Assembly (NCBI GenBank): GCA_019915135.1
Contig: JAHLMK010000002.1
Coordinates: 992,001 to 1,056,000, forward strand
Origin: Strobilurus pachycystidiatus
Taxonomy: Eukaryota > Basidiomycota > Agaricomycetes > Agaricales > Physalacriaceae
Direction of reading: 5' to 3'
Length of the DNA: 64,000 nt
Both the position numbers and the translations under genes were made by a program. Positions 12,542 through 22,151 of the stretch are shown here, piece after piece (the stretch's first letter is position 1; the number at the start of each line of letters is the position of its first letter). Under the pieces are notes generated by a model. It saw only the letters and a program-made list of their open reading frames with translations, was not told the DNA's origin and made no database searches.

Positions 12542-13060
12542 GTTCCCGAGCTGCGAATTCGTTCAAGTTGGGTGATGAGTAAGATTGATTCCACGTGCGC
12601 AATTGATCCCACGTGCACGTGCACTATTTGCTTTTATTGTCCAGTGGCGTTCACCGGCTGTATCTTATCCAGAATTATCATTCCACCGAATCCACAATGC
12701 CAATGGCTTCCCATACCCCAGTACTCAGCTCAATACTCTGTAACAGTATTCAGTATTCAGTGCTCGGGAATTACGCCACCAGAGACCGTCCTTCACCGCA
12801 ACAGTCCAATCAGTTCAGAGTTGTCAGTCTTCGAGGAGGAGATCGGCAATTGAACGCGTGTATTCCTGCTTGTCCTAGCTATTTATGACCTTGCATCTTA
12901 CAATGCATATAAAAATCACCCAAAGCCAACGCGTCCAAGACGCGACTGCTAGAACAAGTCAAGTCGCCCGAACCAGGGAGCGTCCTTTGTCCTTGTTGTT
13001 CAGAGCCATCTTGTACCTGGTAGCCGCCTGGCCTCGCAGGGCCGGGTTAGCGTCGATTCC
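12542..13060. promoter_or_regulatory. Divergent promoter region between bZIP and phosphatase copy 2
   Basis: 519-base head-to-head region between the bZIP start (-) and the second Psr-type phosphatase (+). The bZIP side carries the CACGTG cluster; the middle has repeated AGTATTCAGT-like words near 12720-12765. No coding exon is evident. Confidence 0.5.
12592..12621. promoter_or_regulatory. Three CACGTG E-box/G-box sites
   Basis: CACGTG occurs at 12592-12597, 12610-12615 and 12616-12621, the last two directly abutting, 51-80 bases upstream of the bZIP start codon. In fungi this palindrome is bound by bHLH factors (Pho4/Cbf1 type). Function here is inferred only from the motif and its clustering. 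Confidence 0.5.
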
Positions 13061-14628
13061 ATGTCGCCGTCTCTGCGCCAGCGGTTATTCTCCAAGAGCA
13101 GGGATTCGCCGCCGATATTGCCAGCGCATACCGTAGAGCTGTCGACCAGCACACGCAGTACGTGTTTTTCCCGTGATTCGATCGCATCTCACTCCTGGAC
13201 AGCAACATTGACGACGCCCGACACCGGGCATGACCCCCCTTCTCGTCTGTCGCCCGCCCCCTCCGACGGCGAGAGAGAGAACGACTCGTCGCTCAACACG
13301 ACTCTCACAAACAACCATCGCGTACCATTCTATCGGCGTCGAGCGGCCACCCACAAGCCAAACGCTGAGCTGCCCTCGCTCATCGACAAGTCTCCTCCTC
13401 CTCGCCGCCGGCGCGCGAAACCATCGTTCCTTTCGCGTGTTGTGCAGAGAGTCGTTCCATGCGTGCCCGATGCACCGCAGACGGACGCCGAAGGTCCTGC
13501 CTCCGATCAAGTAAACGAGAATCAACCATCAGATGGTCCACAGCAGCCCACAGTGCCTATCGTTCTCATCCTGCCTCCCCCTCAAGATCATCCAACTCCA
13601 TCCCCAGCCACAGGCCTAGAAGTCATCGTACCCCCTCCGCCCGCCACTCAGCTTCTGCCCGAGGAAGAAACTGATGGTGTCACGTCCGGTGCCGTTCAGC
13701 CACCTGGCTCCACTGGAGAGCCCATAGCTCGTATACCGACGAGGGACTCGGATGACTCGGATGCTACGAGTTACATGGATGATGACGGCGAAGAGATGCA
13801 TGTCTACGACGAACAAGCCGAAGAGGAACGGCTCATTCGAAACGGCGGCTCAGGAATTCCCATCGGATCTGTAAGTTCTCACCGTCGCCATGGCACGTCT
13901 ATTCTGACACTCCCACAGGACGGCATCGCGAAACCTTTACTACCACCTTTGGCGCCACAACATGTCGGCCGTAAATGCCTAGTCTTGGATCTTGACGAAA
14001 CACTCGTGCATAGCAGTTTCAGAGTGCGTCTGAAGGAGTTGTTTTGAACGCTTGTACTGACGAATTCTTAGCCTGTTCTCAACGCCGATTTCATCGTCCC
14101 GGTCGAGATCGAGTATACCTGGCATCAGTTCCACATATTAAAACGTCCTGGCGTGGACAACTTCTTGAAGGCAATGGGCGAACACTACGAGATAGTCGTT
14201 TTCACTGCCAGCCTCAGCAAGGTACGAATAAAGAACCCGTGTGTTGCTTTGTCGTGTGCTTACTTTGTCCCTAGTACGCGGACCCGGTTTTAGACAAGCT
14301 TGACATCCATCGTGTCGTAAACCATCGTCTTTTCCGTGAGAGTTGCTTCAGCCATAAGGGAAACTATGTCAAGGTAGAATAGCTACGTTCTCTTGTTTTG
14401 TTCAACACTCAATCCCTCTAGGACTTATCCCAGCTTGGACGGCCCATAGCGGATACCATAATATTGGACAACTCTCCCGCCTCATACATATTCCATCCCA
14501 ACAACGCCGTCCCTGTCTCCTCGTGGTTCAACGATCCACATGACGCCGAACTTCTTGACCTCGTTCCATTCCTGGTCGACTTGACGTCCGTTCCAGACGT
14601 CAGAGGTGTCCTCAACCCTCTCCGATGA
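13061..14628 (+). CDS. NIF/FCP1-like phosphatase, Psr1/Psr2 type (copy 2)
   Basis: Paralogue of the gene at 2342-4140. Exons 13061-13870, 13919-14023, 14072-14221, 14275-14373, 14422-14628 give 456 aa. The catalytic [10 protein letters not shown] is at about residue 294, with [23 protein letters not shown] and ILDNSPASY following. The N-terminal half is shorter and diverged but keeps [17 protein letters not shown] (compare copy 1) and the linker [16 protein letters not shown]. The last four exons are 105, 150, 99 and 207 nt, identical to copy 1. A 45-nt stretch at 13158-13202 has good GT...AG ends and is open in frame, so it may be a retained or optional intron (441 aa if spliced). Activity is as for copy 1: an HAD-type protein phosphatase, substrate unknown. 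Confidence 0.88.
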
Positions 14629-15088
14629 TGACTGATGACCATGCCTTCTTCCAACATGCGCATACCACTCTCGCTTATACCCGCATCCTTGCACAACACC
14701 TTTCTTTACACTCACGATCTAAATTGTATCTTACAGGGAATTTATCGAGTTTTGTTCTCTCAGTTTGGTCGCTGCTGTCATACCCGCGCATTCCTTTTGC
14801 ATTGCCTCTCGTTGTACTGTATCCGCCTGCACATATGCCCATTTGACGACCCCCGACGAGCCTTTCCCGTAGTACAGCCTCCTCGATACGTTTTCTTCAC
14901 TGCATAACCTTTCTGTATCATGCAGCAATTGATGGTTGTGAGTACTCGCGTTTGACTGGTATGTGGTGGACATTTGCAGAAGGTAATTTCACATCAAAGT
15001 ACAAACGCATTCGCCGTGCATGCTAATGGTAACTGCCAGAGTTCGCCATCAGTTTTCCAGCGCCAAAGAAATCCTCTTCCTCCCTTCT
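14629..15088. other. Intergenic between convergent genes
   Basis: 460 bases between two facing 3' ends. Pyrimidine-rich on the plus strand after the phosphatase stop; no coding exon supported. Confidence 0.5.
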
Positions 15089-16020
15089 CTAGCGAGCATT
15101 GACTGGTGGCAAAGGAAAGTCCGCGAGATCGACGGAGACACTGCTGGCGAGACTGGTGGCGCTAGGCGTCGTATCAAGGTGTTTGTTGGAGGACCCGAAT
15201 GCAATGCGCTGTTGTCCGAGAAGGGAAGACCGACTGATACGCGAAATAGATTCGGAGCTTTCGAAGATTGGGGGAAGAGTATAAGGTAGATTCGATGCCC
15301 GACACGCCACCAGCACGCCTCGCTGAACCTCCATACTTTGAGTTTGGGCGCGCTGGAGCTCGTATACCTCAGAGTCCTCCTCTTCATTGTCTTCCCCGTA
15401 CAACGAGTCGGCCAAGATCGTCACGATACTGGTCTTGGAAGATCCTGGCGCGCTTTGGAAAGCCAGACTGTCTGTGAAGTCTGATGCGAGAGTACTGGAG
15501 GATGGAGCTGAGGCCATGGGGTCTGCAATGTCGATGTGGTCTTGACGCGTTCTTCGAGAGACGCAATGCATGCCTGCCTGGATAGAGAGAGTGGCGGACA
15601 TATCCGTGCTGTTTCTGCGCGAGGAAGGTCGGAACATCGATGACGTAGTTCGTGAATGTGTAAGGGCGCCGTCCGGGTCTTGGCTGGCGTTGGATTGAGA
15701 TTGACAAGCGAGGGAGATGTGTGCATCGGCAGTTGGGTAGTCTGGATTCTCCGTCGCCTTTTCGCAATCGGAGACAAGCGATGTGTTTGATGTTTTGCTT
15801 GCACGCCTATCGAGCATGACGCTTTTCAGCGATGGTTTCCTGTATTTGAACCGAAAGATGGCAAATGCGACGGCGACGATGACGGCGAGGCTGAGTAGAG
15901 CTGTAAGTGTGATGAAGATCGCCTTTCGTGTTGATACATGATGGGCGGGGCTAGTGGTTTCTATGAATTGCCAAGTTGAGTTTAGACGCGAGTTGCATTG
16001 AGCAACAAACCTTGAGGCAT
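15089..16020 (-). CDS. Single-pass membrane protein with Ser-rich cytoplasmic tail; 5' end uncertain
   Basis: Exon 15089-15960 plus a 10-nt first exon 16011-16020 (50-nt intron) gives 293 aa beginning MPQETTSPAHH. A strong membrane segment (AIFITLTALLSLAVIVAVAFA, about residues 15-35) is followed by a basic stop-transfer patch FRFKYRKP and a long Ser/Thr-rich tail. This layout (extracellular part, one membrane helix, disordered Ser-rich tail) is common in basidiomycete hypothetical proteins, which usually have a larger secreted domain and a signal peptide first. I could not assemble such a domain, but a minus-strand frame near 16130-16240 (VITVDGKLDDWDRSS) may be a missing upstream exon. The unspliced frame starting at 16060 also stays open. 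Function unknown. Confidence 0.55.
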
Positions 16021-16993
16021 GGTAGTAGCAGAATGAACACTGTGCGCCACCGAATACCACGTGCCTTACGATATGAGTTGCCGATGGTCGCCTCAGATTG
16101 ACCGGCTTCAGCTCTTATTCATTTGATTGAAGCATCGCACACGATGCTCGAACGATCCCAGTCATCGAGCTTTCCATCAACAGTAATGACTCGCGGATAT
16201 GAGTAATTGCCGTCGAGCGGTCTTCCATCCAAGGTTCACAGCTGTCATTGCCGAGCTCGCGAAGAGTCTGCCGTCGCAGGATAATGCGTCTATTGGCGCA
16301 TTTACGCGCAGCTGGAAACACGTTTTGATAATCGATGGCGCTTGGAGGCACGATAGGGCTAGGACTAGCGGAATTGACTCGAAGGCAGGTCTGGCTGCGC
16401 CACACTTGATCTACTAGTTTCCAAAATAGGAATGCCGCGTCTCTCGTGTATTGGTTCCGTCATCCATGAACTTGCCGAATTCGCTTGCTTGGCTCCTCTT
16501 CTCGCCTTTATATCTTTCTGGCGTTTGCTTTCTCCTCCTTCCAGGGCTACCTTCTCTCTGCTTTCCACCGCTTAGGGCGATTCTGTCCTGTCTCGAATAT
16601 ACCACTCGGAGAAACCTATCGAGGCATGTCTAGCAATACTCAGCCCGCCGTTCGATGCTCACGCCTTCACAGATCCAGAGCGCAAAAGGCGTACACCTTC
16701 ATTTCCATTTACGACGATTCATTTTCTCGTTCCATCTACATACCAATAATCCCGATGACCTTCGTTCCTTCACCTCATCCTGGATCCACGGCGACGCAGT
16801 GTACCGCCCCCAGGCGTCATTCTGTGTCCTGGCGTGTTGCTCCTCCTCCTCCTCCTAACACGCGTCTTCCTCGTCGACTGTCCCAGAGTAACACGGTCGA
16901 CATCGTTTCCCCGGATGCCTTTCTGGGCGAGTCTAATTATGCAGGGCAAGTCGCATGTCTTGCGCTTGACATCTTCTGAACGTGAATTACAGA
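16021..16993. other. Divergent upstream region, possibly with unresolved first exons
   Basis: Nearly 1 kb between the membrane-protein gene (-) and the Ser-rich gene (+). Two pieces look partly coding: minus strand about 16130-16240, and plus strand about 16620-16950, which reads Pro/Ser/Arg-rich (RRLSQSNTVDIVSPDAFLG). Neither could be joined to its neighbour with confidence, so I list them as possible exons only. Confidence 0.35.
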
Positions 16994-18175
16994 ATGTCCA
17001 CGCAAGAGATGATCCTAAACGACTACTTCATGGACGTCGAGCTCAGACATCCTCGCATCGATCCCCGAAAGGGAAGGCGCCATTGCCTGAACTTTGGATT
17101 CGCCAGGGAAGATGATGAGGATAGTCCACCGACGATCCTTTCCCAGATTCCCTCTCAAGTCAACTCCGAGGACGATATCAGCAGCTCAGTTCCCTCGCCA
17201 GTCGGGACTTGCAGCGATACTGGGTCAGAGTCCGACTTTGCCTCTCTGAAGGACATCGAAATGGAGTTTCCCCAGCCCCCCTCTATCAGTCCTATGCTCA
17301 GACGAATGAGAAGCTCCCCGTCCTTTGCTGAAGCTGCTCATCTATTCCGACATGTGCCTCCACAGCCGCATGCTGTCGGACCTCCCAACTCCTTGTCCAA
17401 ACACATGTCAGAATTGAGCGCGTCCTCGCCGTCGCATCTGAACTACGGTGGGAGAACAAATGGGCTCTCGAAAACCCTCGAGAACGTGAAGGACTCTCCA
17501 CGATCTAGTTATGCACGCCGAAACTCTGTAGCCGGTTGGGAGAAGACGCATCGGTCGTCGAGGACAGAACCGAATCTTTCACCTCGGCTGCGCTGTCAAT
17601 CCATTCAGTCAATCGCTCCGCCTCAAGACAAGGATCTCACCGTTGTTCACCCGGAGGATATCGATGCAACTCCCAGAGCCAATCGTCGACGTTCCAGCAC
17701 TGTAGTGCCCTCTGCAGCGTCGCGTACAATCCACAAAATGCGTTCGCTCAAATTCCGTTCAACTGACGTTCCTCCGCGTCTCGAAGACAAGGCCAAGCCA
17801 GGCCGTTCACTACTGAAAGGCCGCTCAGTTTCCATGGAGTTTGTTAGAGGAGGATCTAACTTGCCATCCACGTCAGGATTATCTTTTCTGGCGGCGAGGC
17901 AGAAACCGCGCCCTGATCCCACCTCTTTTGTCTCCGCTGGTGGTAATGGCAAGAACAAACATCGGACTTCCCGTCAACCAGATAAGCCTAGAACGCATTT
18001 CGAGCATGAGAAGGGTGGTTTACGGTCGTTCATGGACATTACACCAGAGCACAAGACTTCTTCAAAGCAAGGGCAGGTTGCGCCTAACAAGGACCGCGTA
18101 CGCCGTCTCTGGTTGAAGGCCAGTTCCGGTATCGTCGAGTGGGGGAGAGGGTTGTCCAGGAAGCAAGCGCAGTGA
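16994..18175 (+). CDS. Hypothetical Ser/Pro-rich protein
   Basis: Main open exon of 393 aa starting MSTQEMILNDYFMDVELRHP. It is rich in Ser, Pro, Arg and Lys throughout with no membrane segment or signal peptide, and I recognise no domain; it is probably largely disordered. Several RRxS-like patches (RRRSSTVV, RRNSVAG) could be basophilic kinase sites. Two alternative 5' structures exist: an ATG at 16939 joined by a 43-nt intron (16950-16992) to give MQGKMSTQ, or a longer Pro-rich upstream exon from about 16757 spliced with an acceptor at 17008. I give the minimal model. The neighbouring gene downstream (RPS2, -) is convergent. Confidence 0.6.
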   Translation: MSTQEMILNDYFMDVELRHPRIDPRKGRRHCLNFGFAREDDEDSPPTILSQIPSQVNSEDDISSSVPSPVGTCSDTGSESDFASLKDIEMEFPQPPSISPMLRRMRSSPSFAEAAHLFRHVPPQPHAVGPPNSLSKHMSELSASSPSHLNYGGRTNGLSKTLENVKDSPRSSYARRNSVAGWEKTHRSSRTEPNLSPRLRCQSIQSIAPPQDKDLTVVHPEDIDATPRANRRRSSTVVPSAASRTIHKMRSLKFRSTDVPPRLEDKAKPGRSLLKGRSVSMEFVRGGSNLPSTSGLSFLAARQKPRPDPTSFVSAGGNGKNKHRTSRQPDKPRTHFEHEKGGLRSFMDITPEHKTSSKQGQVAPNKDRVRRLWLKASSGIVEWGRGLSRKQAQ

Positions 18176-18340
18176 ACACACCATCCTAGATCTGTACTTT
18201 CAATCCGATGTAAACCTGTATAGACTTATGAAGATCTTGACCGTGCATTCTTAACATTGCGTCGCCTGGTTCAAACCAGATTTGTGGAGTGTGTGAAAGG
18301 GCTTGTCGCGAGTAAATACAACAACTAAGATAGAGTACAC

Positions 18341-18978
18341 CTATGCCTTCTTCGCTGTTAGCTGGAGGTGAGCACTGTACTCGTCGTAAGGAAGCTTGGA
18401 AACAGGGATCTCCCTCCACAGATCGGGTGTCAGGAAAGAGTAGGTTTTGGTGATCTGAATACCAGATTTTAGTGGGATGGAAGGGATTCAGGGAAGATAA
18501 ACTCACGGCAGCAAAAGTAGCTTTCAAGAAGTTACCCATGGTGGCCGTTGAGCCTTTTGCTTGTGTGTACACATCCTGGACACCGGCGAGCTGGAGCAGA
18601 CGCTTGGAGGCGGGGGCGGCAACGATACCAGTACCCCGTGGCGCAGGAATGAGACGACACATGACGGATCCGACCTTTCCGCTGACCTTCGAGGGCACAG
18701 TGTGGGGCTCACCGAGAGCAGCACCCCAGTAACCCCGACGGACAGGGATGACAGAGAGCTTGGCGAGGATGATGGCACCACGGATAGCGGTGGCGACTTC
18801 CTTCGCGCACTTGACACCCAGACCGACGTGTCCGTCAAAGTCACCGATGGCAACGAAAGCCTTGAAGCGAGTACGCTGGCCGGCACGGGTCTGCTTCTGG
18901 ACGGGCATGATTTTCATGACTTCATCCTTGAGTTTGGGGAGGAAGTAGTCGATGACCTGGAACTCCTTGACGGGGAGC

Positions 18979-19013
<35 letters not shown>

Positions 19014-19218
19014 TCCATCGCGCACGAGACGGCCGAGCTTGGTGACGGGAACCCTGGAGCACGAGTTGAATAATGCCAGACTGATCTCGCCAGATGTGCG
19101 CAACGCACCATTCCTTCTCCTCGTCCTTGCGAGGTCCACGGCGGGCACCCCTGCGTCCACGTCCCCTGTCGCCGCGTCCGCGTCCGAATCCACCTCGTCC
19201 TCTGGGAGCGTCAGCCAT
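18341..19218 (-). CDS. RPS2: 40S ribosomal protein uS5 (S2)
   Basis: Component of the small ribosomal subunit near the mRNA entry and decoding region. Exons 19109-19218, 18507-19053 and 18341-18454 give 256 aa, the usual eukaryotic length. The N-terminus has the Arg/Gly-rich tail ([20 protein letters not shown]), then the S5 double-stranded-RNA-binding fold with [35 protein letters not shown] and the S5 C-terminal fold with [22 protein letters not shown]. It ends in LQLTAKKA. Introns are 55 and 52 nt. The start region faces the antizyme gene; the two probably shared one divergent promoter before the transposon at 19728-22032 inserted between them. Confidence 0.96.
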
Positions 19219-19724
19219 GATTTGATTTCTGGAAGCAGAGTCAGTATGCGTTATCCGGGCTTCCAGCGTGCATCCAGCGCAATCCCGGCCACAAAAAATC
19301 AGGGAATCGCAACGGCTGCGGGCTGGGCTGCGTGCTGGATGAACGGGCAGGCGTCACTCACGATGAAGGAGGCGGAAAGACAGATACGGGATGGTCGAGC
19401 CAAAATTTGACGAAGTCTCAGCGGGCAGCGGGACGCTTTGGGCTTGTTTGCCATCTCGGACAAATTAAATAATTAAATAATAATTGATTTGCCCCAAGAA
19501 CTACTATTGCCCACCGAGCGCGACAGTCAACGAGCGTACACGAAGATCTCACTCGAGGTCAACCCATGTACCCCTACCTAGACGTCTTAAGCGCATCGTC
19601 CCCAGTACTGACGATAATGTGAGCGGGAGAGCTTGCCGGAGGTGCCGAAGCTTCAATCGGGTATGCGCCGGCGGCTAGGCCGGGCTAGCGCCACTCTAGC
19701 GGCAAGCTTGTCTCAGCATTGCAC
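19219..19724. promoter_or_regulatory. RPS2 upstream region, left part of a split divergent promoter
   Basis: 506 bases from the RPS2 start codon to the transposon target site. It contains an AT-rich block near 19463-19495 and no supported coding exon. The sequence beyond the transposon (22036 on) is the other part of the ancestral RPS2-antizyme interval. Confidence 0.5.
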
Positions 19725-19727
19725 CAT

Positions 19728-20454
19728 CACTAGAGGGATTAAGGGGTTCCTGGGGCCCACGTAACTACTGCATATATATTTGGGTATGTTTAAGGCCGTA
19801 TCAATTTATCGGTCACTGGAAAGACTTTGGCACTTAGAATGACCATGCCGAACATGGCCGTCAGGAAAGCCGCGAGTATCCGGTGCGAATCACCCTTGAA
19901 ATAATCATATTGGAATCATTTTTGCACCTGTGAAATCAGTCTCATATCTCAATTTCTCTGCAATTTCTAGGTAGCCAAGTTCCGTCTCAGTCTTTAAAAG
20001 ACCTAGTCAATTCTCAAATGATACTTGGCGCCCAAGAATGTGGAATGAATTCCAAGTTCTCGATTCATTCGTGGGGGAGCTGAACTCAGGGCGAATTTGA
20101 GGTTCTCCTGCCGTGCCAAGCCGTGCAGAATCCGCCGGGAATCATCCGGGTTTCTTATGTTCTAAGCACATTTCCCATTCCGGAATACTCATATGATATT
20201 TCAACTTCAAACATCATACAACGGTATGCCGAATTGGCTTGGATCTCATAATTCCTGGCAGCGATGAACAGAAAATACACAACGGGTTGGAAGTAAAATT
20301 ACATGCCACCCATGAATTGTGTCTGAATTGTCAGGGTATTTAAAATACAAAATCAATTCAAAATTAATTCCAGGTCCCCGAAAATTGATCCTGAAGTTAT
20401 ACCGGCCGGACATCCCGACGTCGGATGTGCAAAACGTCCAGATATCCCGATGTC
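19728..20454 (+). repeat. Left terminal inverted repeat of the CACTA element
   Basis: 727 bp beginning CACTAGAGGG, matching the reverse complement of 21306-22032 nearly perfectly. Short open frames inside it (for example at 20319-20516) are mirrored in the right copy and are not genes. Confidence 0.9.
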
Positions 20455-20486
20455 GGGTGCGCAAATTGTCCAGACATCTCGATGTC
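20404..20486. repeat. Short palindromic repeats at the inner edge of the left inverted repeat
   Basis: Three roughly 30-bp units in tandem, each holding a dyad of the form ACATCCCGACGTCGGATGT (variants with GATGTC). Two units recur at the inner edge of the right repeat. In CACTA elements such subterminal repeats bind transposase; here that is inference. Confidence 0.55.
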
Positions 20487-21305
20487 CCGCCACCAATTAA
20501 TACTTGTGGAGGTTGACGCAGCAATGTAGCGCGGGAATGAGGACGGGCTGCGGACAATACGGGACTGGACAGTGGACTCGGAAGCTGACGCAGGCGGGAA
20601 GGCAGAGAACGCGAACCCCGATGTGGGGAGCTTGGGACTTGAGGTGGGAGTGCTGGGGGACTGGGATCTCGGGACGGTGGTCAAGTATGGCTTGGTCCCA
20701 TGTCGGAGGCGGTGTCCTGGTTGTGTAGGTGGGGCTTGGAGGCGCGTGTGGGGCCATCCGACTGGTACAGACTAAGAAGTGATTTGGCTGCCATGAACAG
20801 ACCACAGGTATGTCATCAGCAGCAGGACATAGGCGCGAACATTGACCAACGTCGATCGTCGCGACTCGCAGCCAACGCATTGCGACACTATCCCGACGAA
20901 AGCGATTGGGGTGAATATATGCCTCCAATACAGAATAAGAACCGCATCTTGTCTCCCCGTATGAAGCCCCGAGTGCTCTTTACTTCGCCGAAGGGAATGA
21001 CGACCTCAGGAGCTTGTGGTAAGTCTTGTGATAGTTGGTCGCGAGTGTCGTCAAACTACGGACTGAATCGGCCTTATGTACCATGAAGATTACTGGAGTC
21101 GCATGATGCGGGCAAATAAGGCGCCGAGAAGAGGTGGCGTGGTGGTCGGATGTGGTTGTGAAAGTCGGGAAAGAAGCTCATAAGACCGATCGGTGGACGC
21201 GTCCCAGTGTTGGGCCTGCGGATGATTAGAAGACACGCGTAGGCAGAAACCGCCCACGGGAGCGAAGTGTCGAGCACATCAAGATGTAGGAAGGATGGAT
21301 GTCGG
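20455..21305. other. Unique centre of the CACTA element
   Basis: 851 bp between the inverted repeats with no transposase motif. It has modest open frames, the best being about 20792-21086 (+), reading RRSSRLAANALRHYPDESDW and onward. This could be a captured host fragment, but I cannot identify a source. Confidence 0.4.
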
Positions 21306-22032
21306 GACATCGGGATGTCTGGACGTTTTGCACATCCGACGTCGGGATGTCCGGCCGGTATAACTTCAGGATCAATTTTCGGGGACCTGGAATTAATTTT
21401 GAATTGATTTTGTATTTTAAATACCCTGACAATTCAGACACAATCCATGGGTGGCATGTAATTTTACTTCCAACCCGTTGTGTATTTTCTGTTCATCGCT
21501 GCCAGGAATTATGAGATCCAAGCCAATTCGGCATACCGTTGTATGATGTTTGAAGTTGAAATATCATATGAGTATTCCGGAATGGGAAATGTGCTTAGAA
21601 CATAAGAAACCCGGATGATTCCCGGCGGATTCTGCACGGCTTGGCACGGCAGGAGAACCTCAGATTCGCCCTGAGTTCAGCTCCCCCACGAATGAATCGA
21701 GAACTTGGAATTCATTCCACATTCTCGGGCGCCAAGTATCATTTGAGAATTGACTAGGTCTTTTAAAGACTGAGACGGAACTTGGCTACCTAGAAATTGC
21801 AGAGAAATTGAGATATGAGACTGATTTCACAGGTGCAAAAATGATTCCAATATGATTATTTCATGGGTGATTCGCACCGGATACTCGCGGCTTTCCTGAC
21901 GGCCATGTTCGGCATGGTCATTCTAAGTGCCAAAGTCTTTCTAGTGACCGATAAATTGATACGGCCTTAAACATACCCAAATATATATGCAGTAGTTACG
22001 TGGGCCCCAGGAACCCCTTAATCCCTCTAGTG
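21306..22032 (-). repeat. Right terminal inverted repeat of the CACTA element
   Basis: 727 bp, reverse complement of 19728-20454, ending CCCTCTAGTG next to the CAT target duplication. Differences seen by eye include G/A near 19819, T/A near 19894, A/G near 20035 and A/G near 20315 of the left copy. Confidence 0.9.
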
Positions 22033-22063
22033 CATCATCATCTCTTTGCAAAACTTTCTCAAG

Positions 22064-22117
22064 TATGTGCCGTCCTGCCTCCTTCCTGCCCCGCACCACT
22101 CACCCGCACTCCCGCAG
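22064..22117 (+). other. Probable 5' UTR intron of the antizyme gene
   Basis: GTATGT at 22064 and CCCGCAG ending at 22117, 54 nt, with a pyrimidine-rich middle. It begins only 29 bp after the transposon target duplication, so the transposon lies in or just upstream of the original 5' UTR. Confidence 0.55.
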
Positions 22118-22151
22118 ACCTTACCCCGAAACTGTATCAAGTTGGCACCTC

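Larger units (their letters stand above)
19728..22032. mobile_element. Non-autonomous CACTA (CMC-superfamily) DNA transposon
   Basis: A 2305-bp element with very long terminal inverted repeats (727 bp each), outer ends CACTAGAGGGATTAAGGGG, and a 3-bp target duplication CAT at 19725-19727 and 22033-22035. The CACTA ends and 3-bp duplication are the hallmark of the CACTA/En-Spm group; related elements (Plavaka type) are known in Agaricomycetes. The 851-bp centre has no transposase-like frame, so mobility would depend on an element elsewhere. The two inverted repeats differ at only about six positions by eye, so insertion is recent. It sits between RPS2 and antizyme, about 120 bp upstream of the antizyme start codon I prefer. 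Confidence 0.88.

Noticed and set aside
18561..19073. 170-aa plus-strand frame opposite RPS2
   Set aside because: Antisense shadow of a strongly biased ribosomal protein gene.
20319..20516. Mirror-image open frames in the transposon arms (also 21226-21514)
   Set aside because: They encode the same short peptide because the inverted repeats are identical; no start context, family or conservation beyond the repeat.
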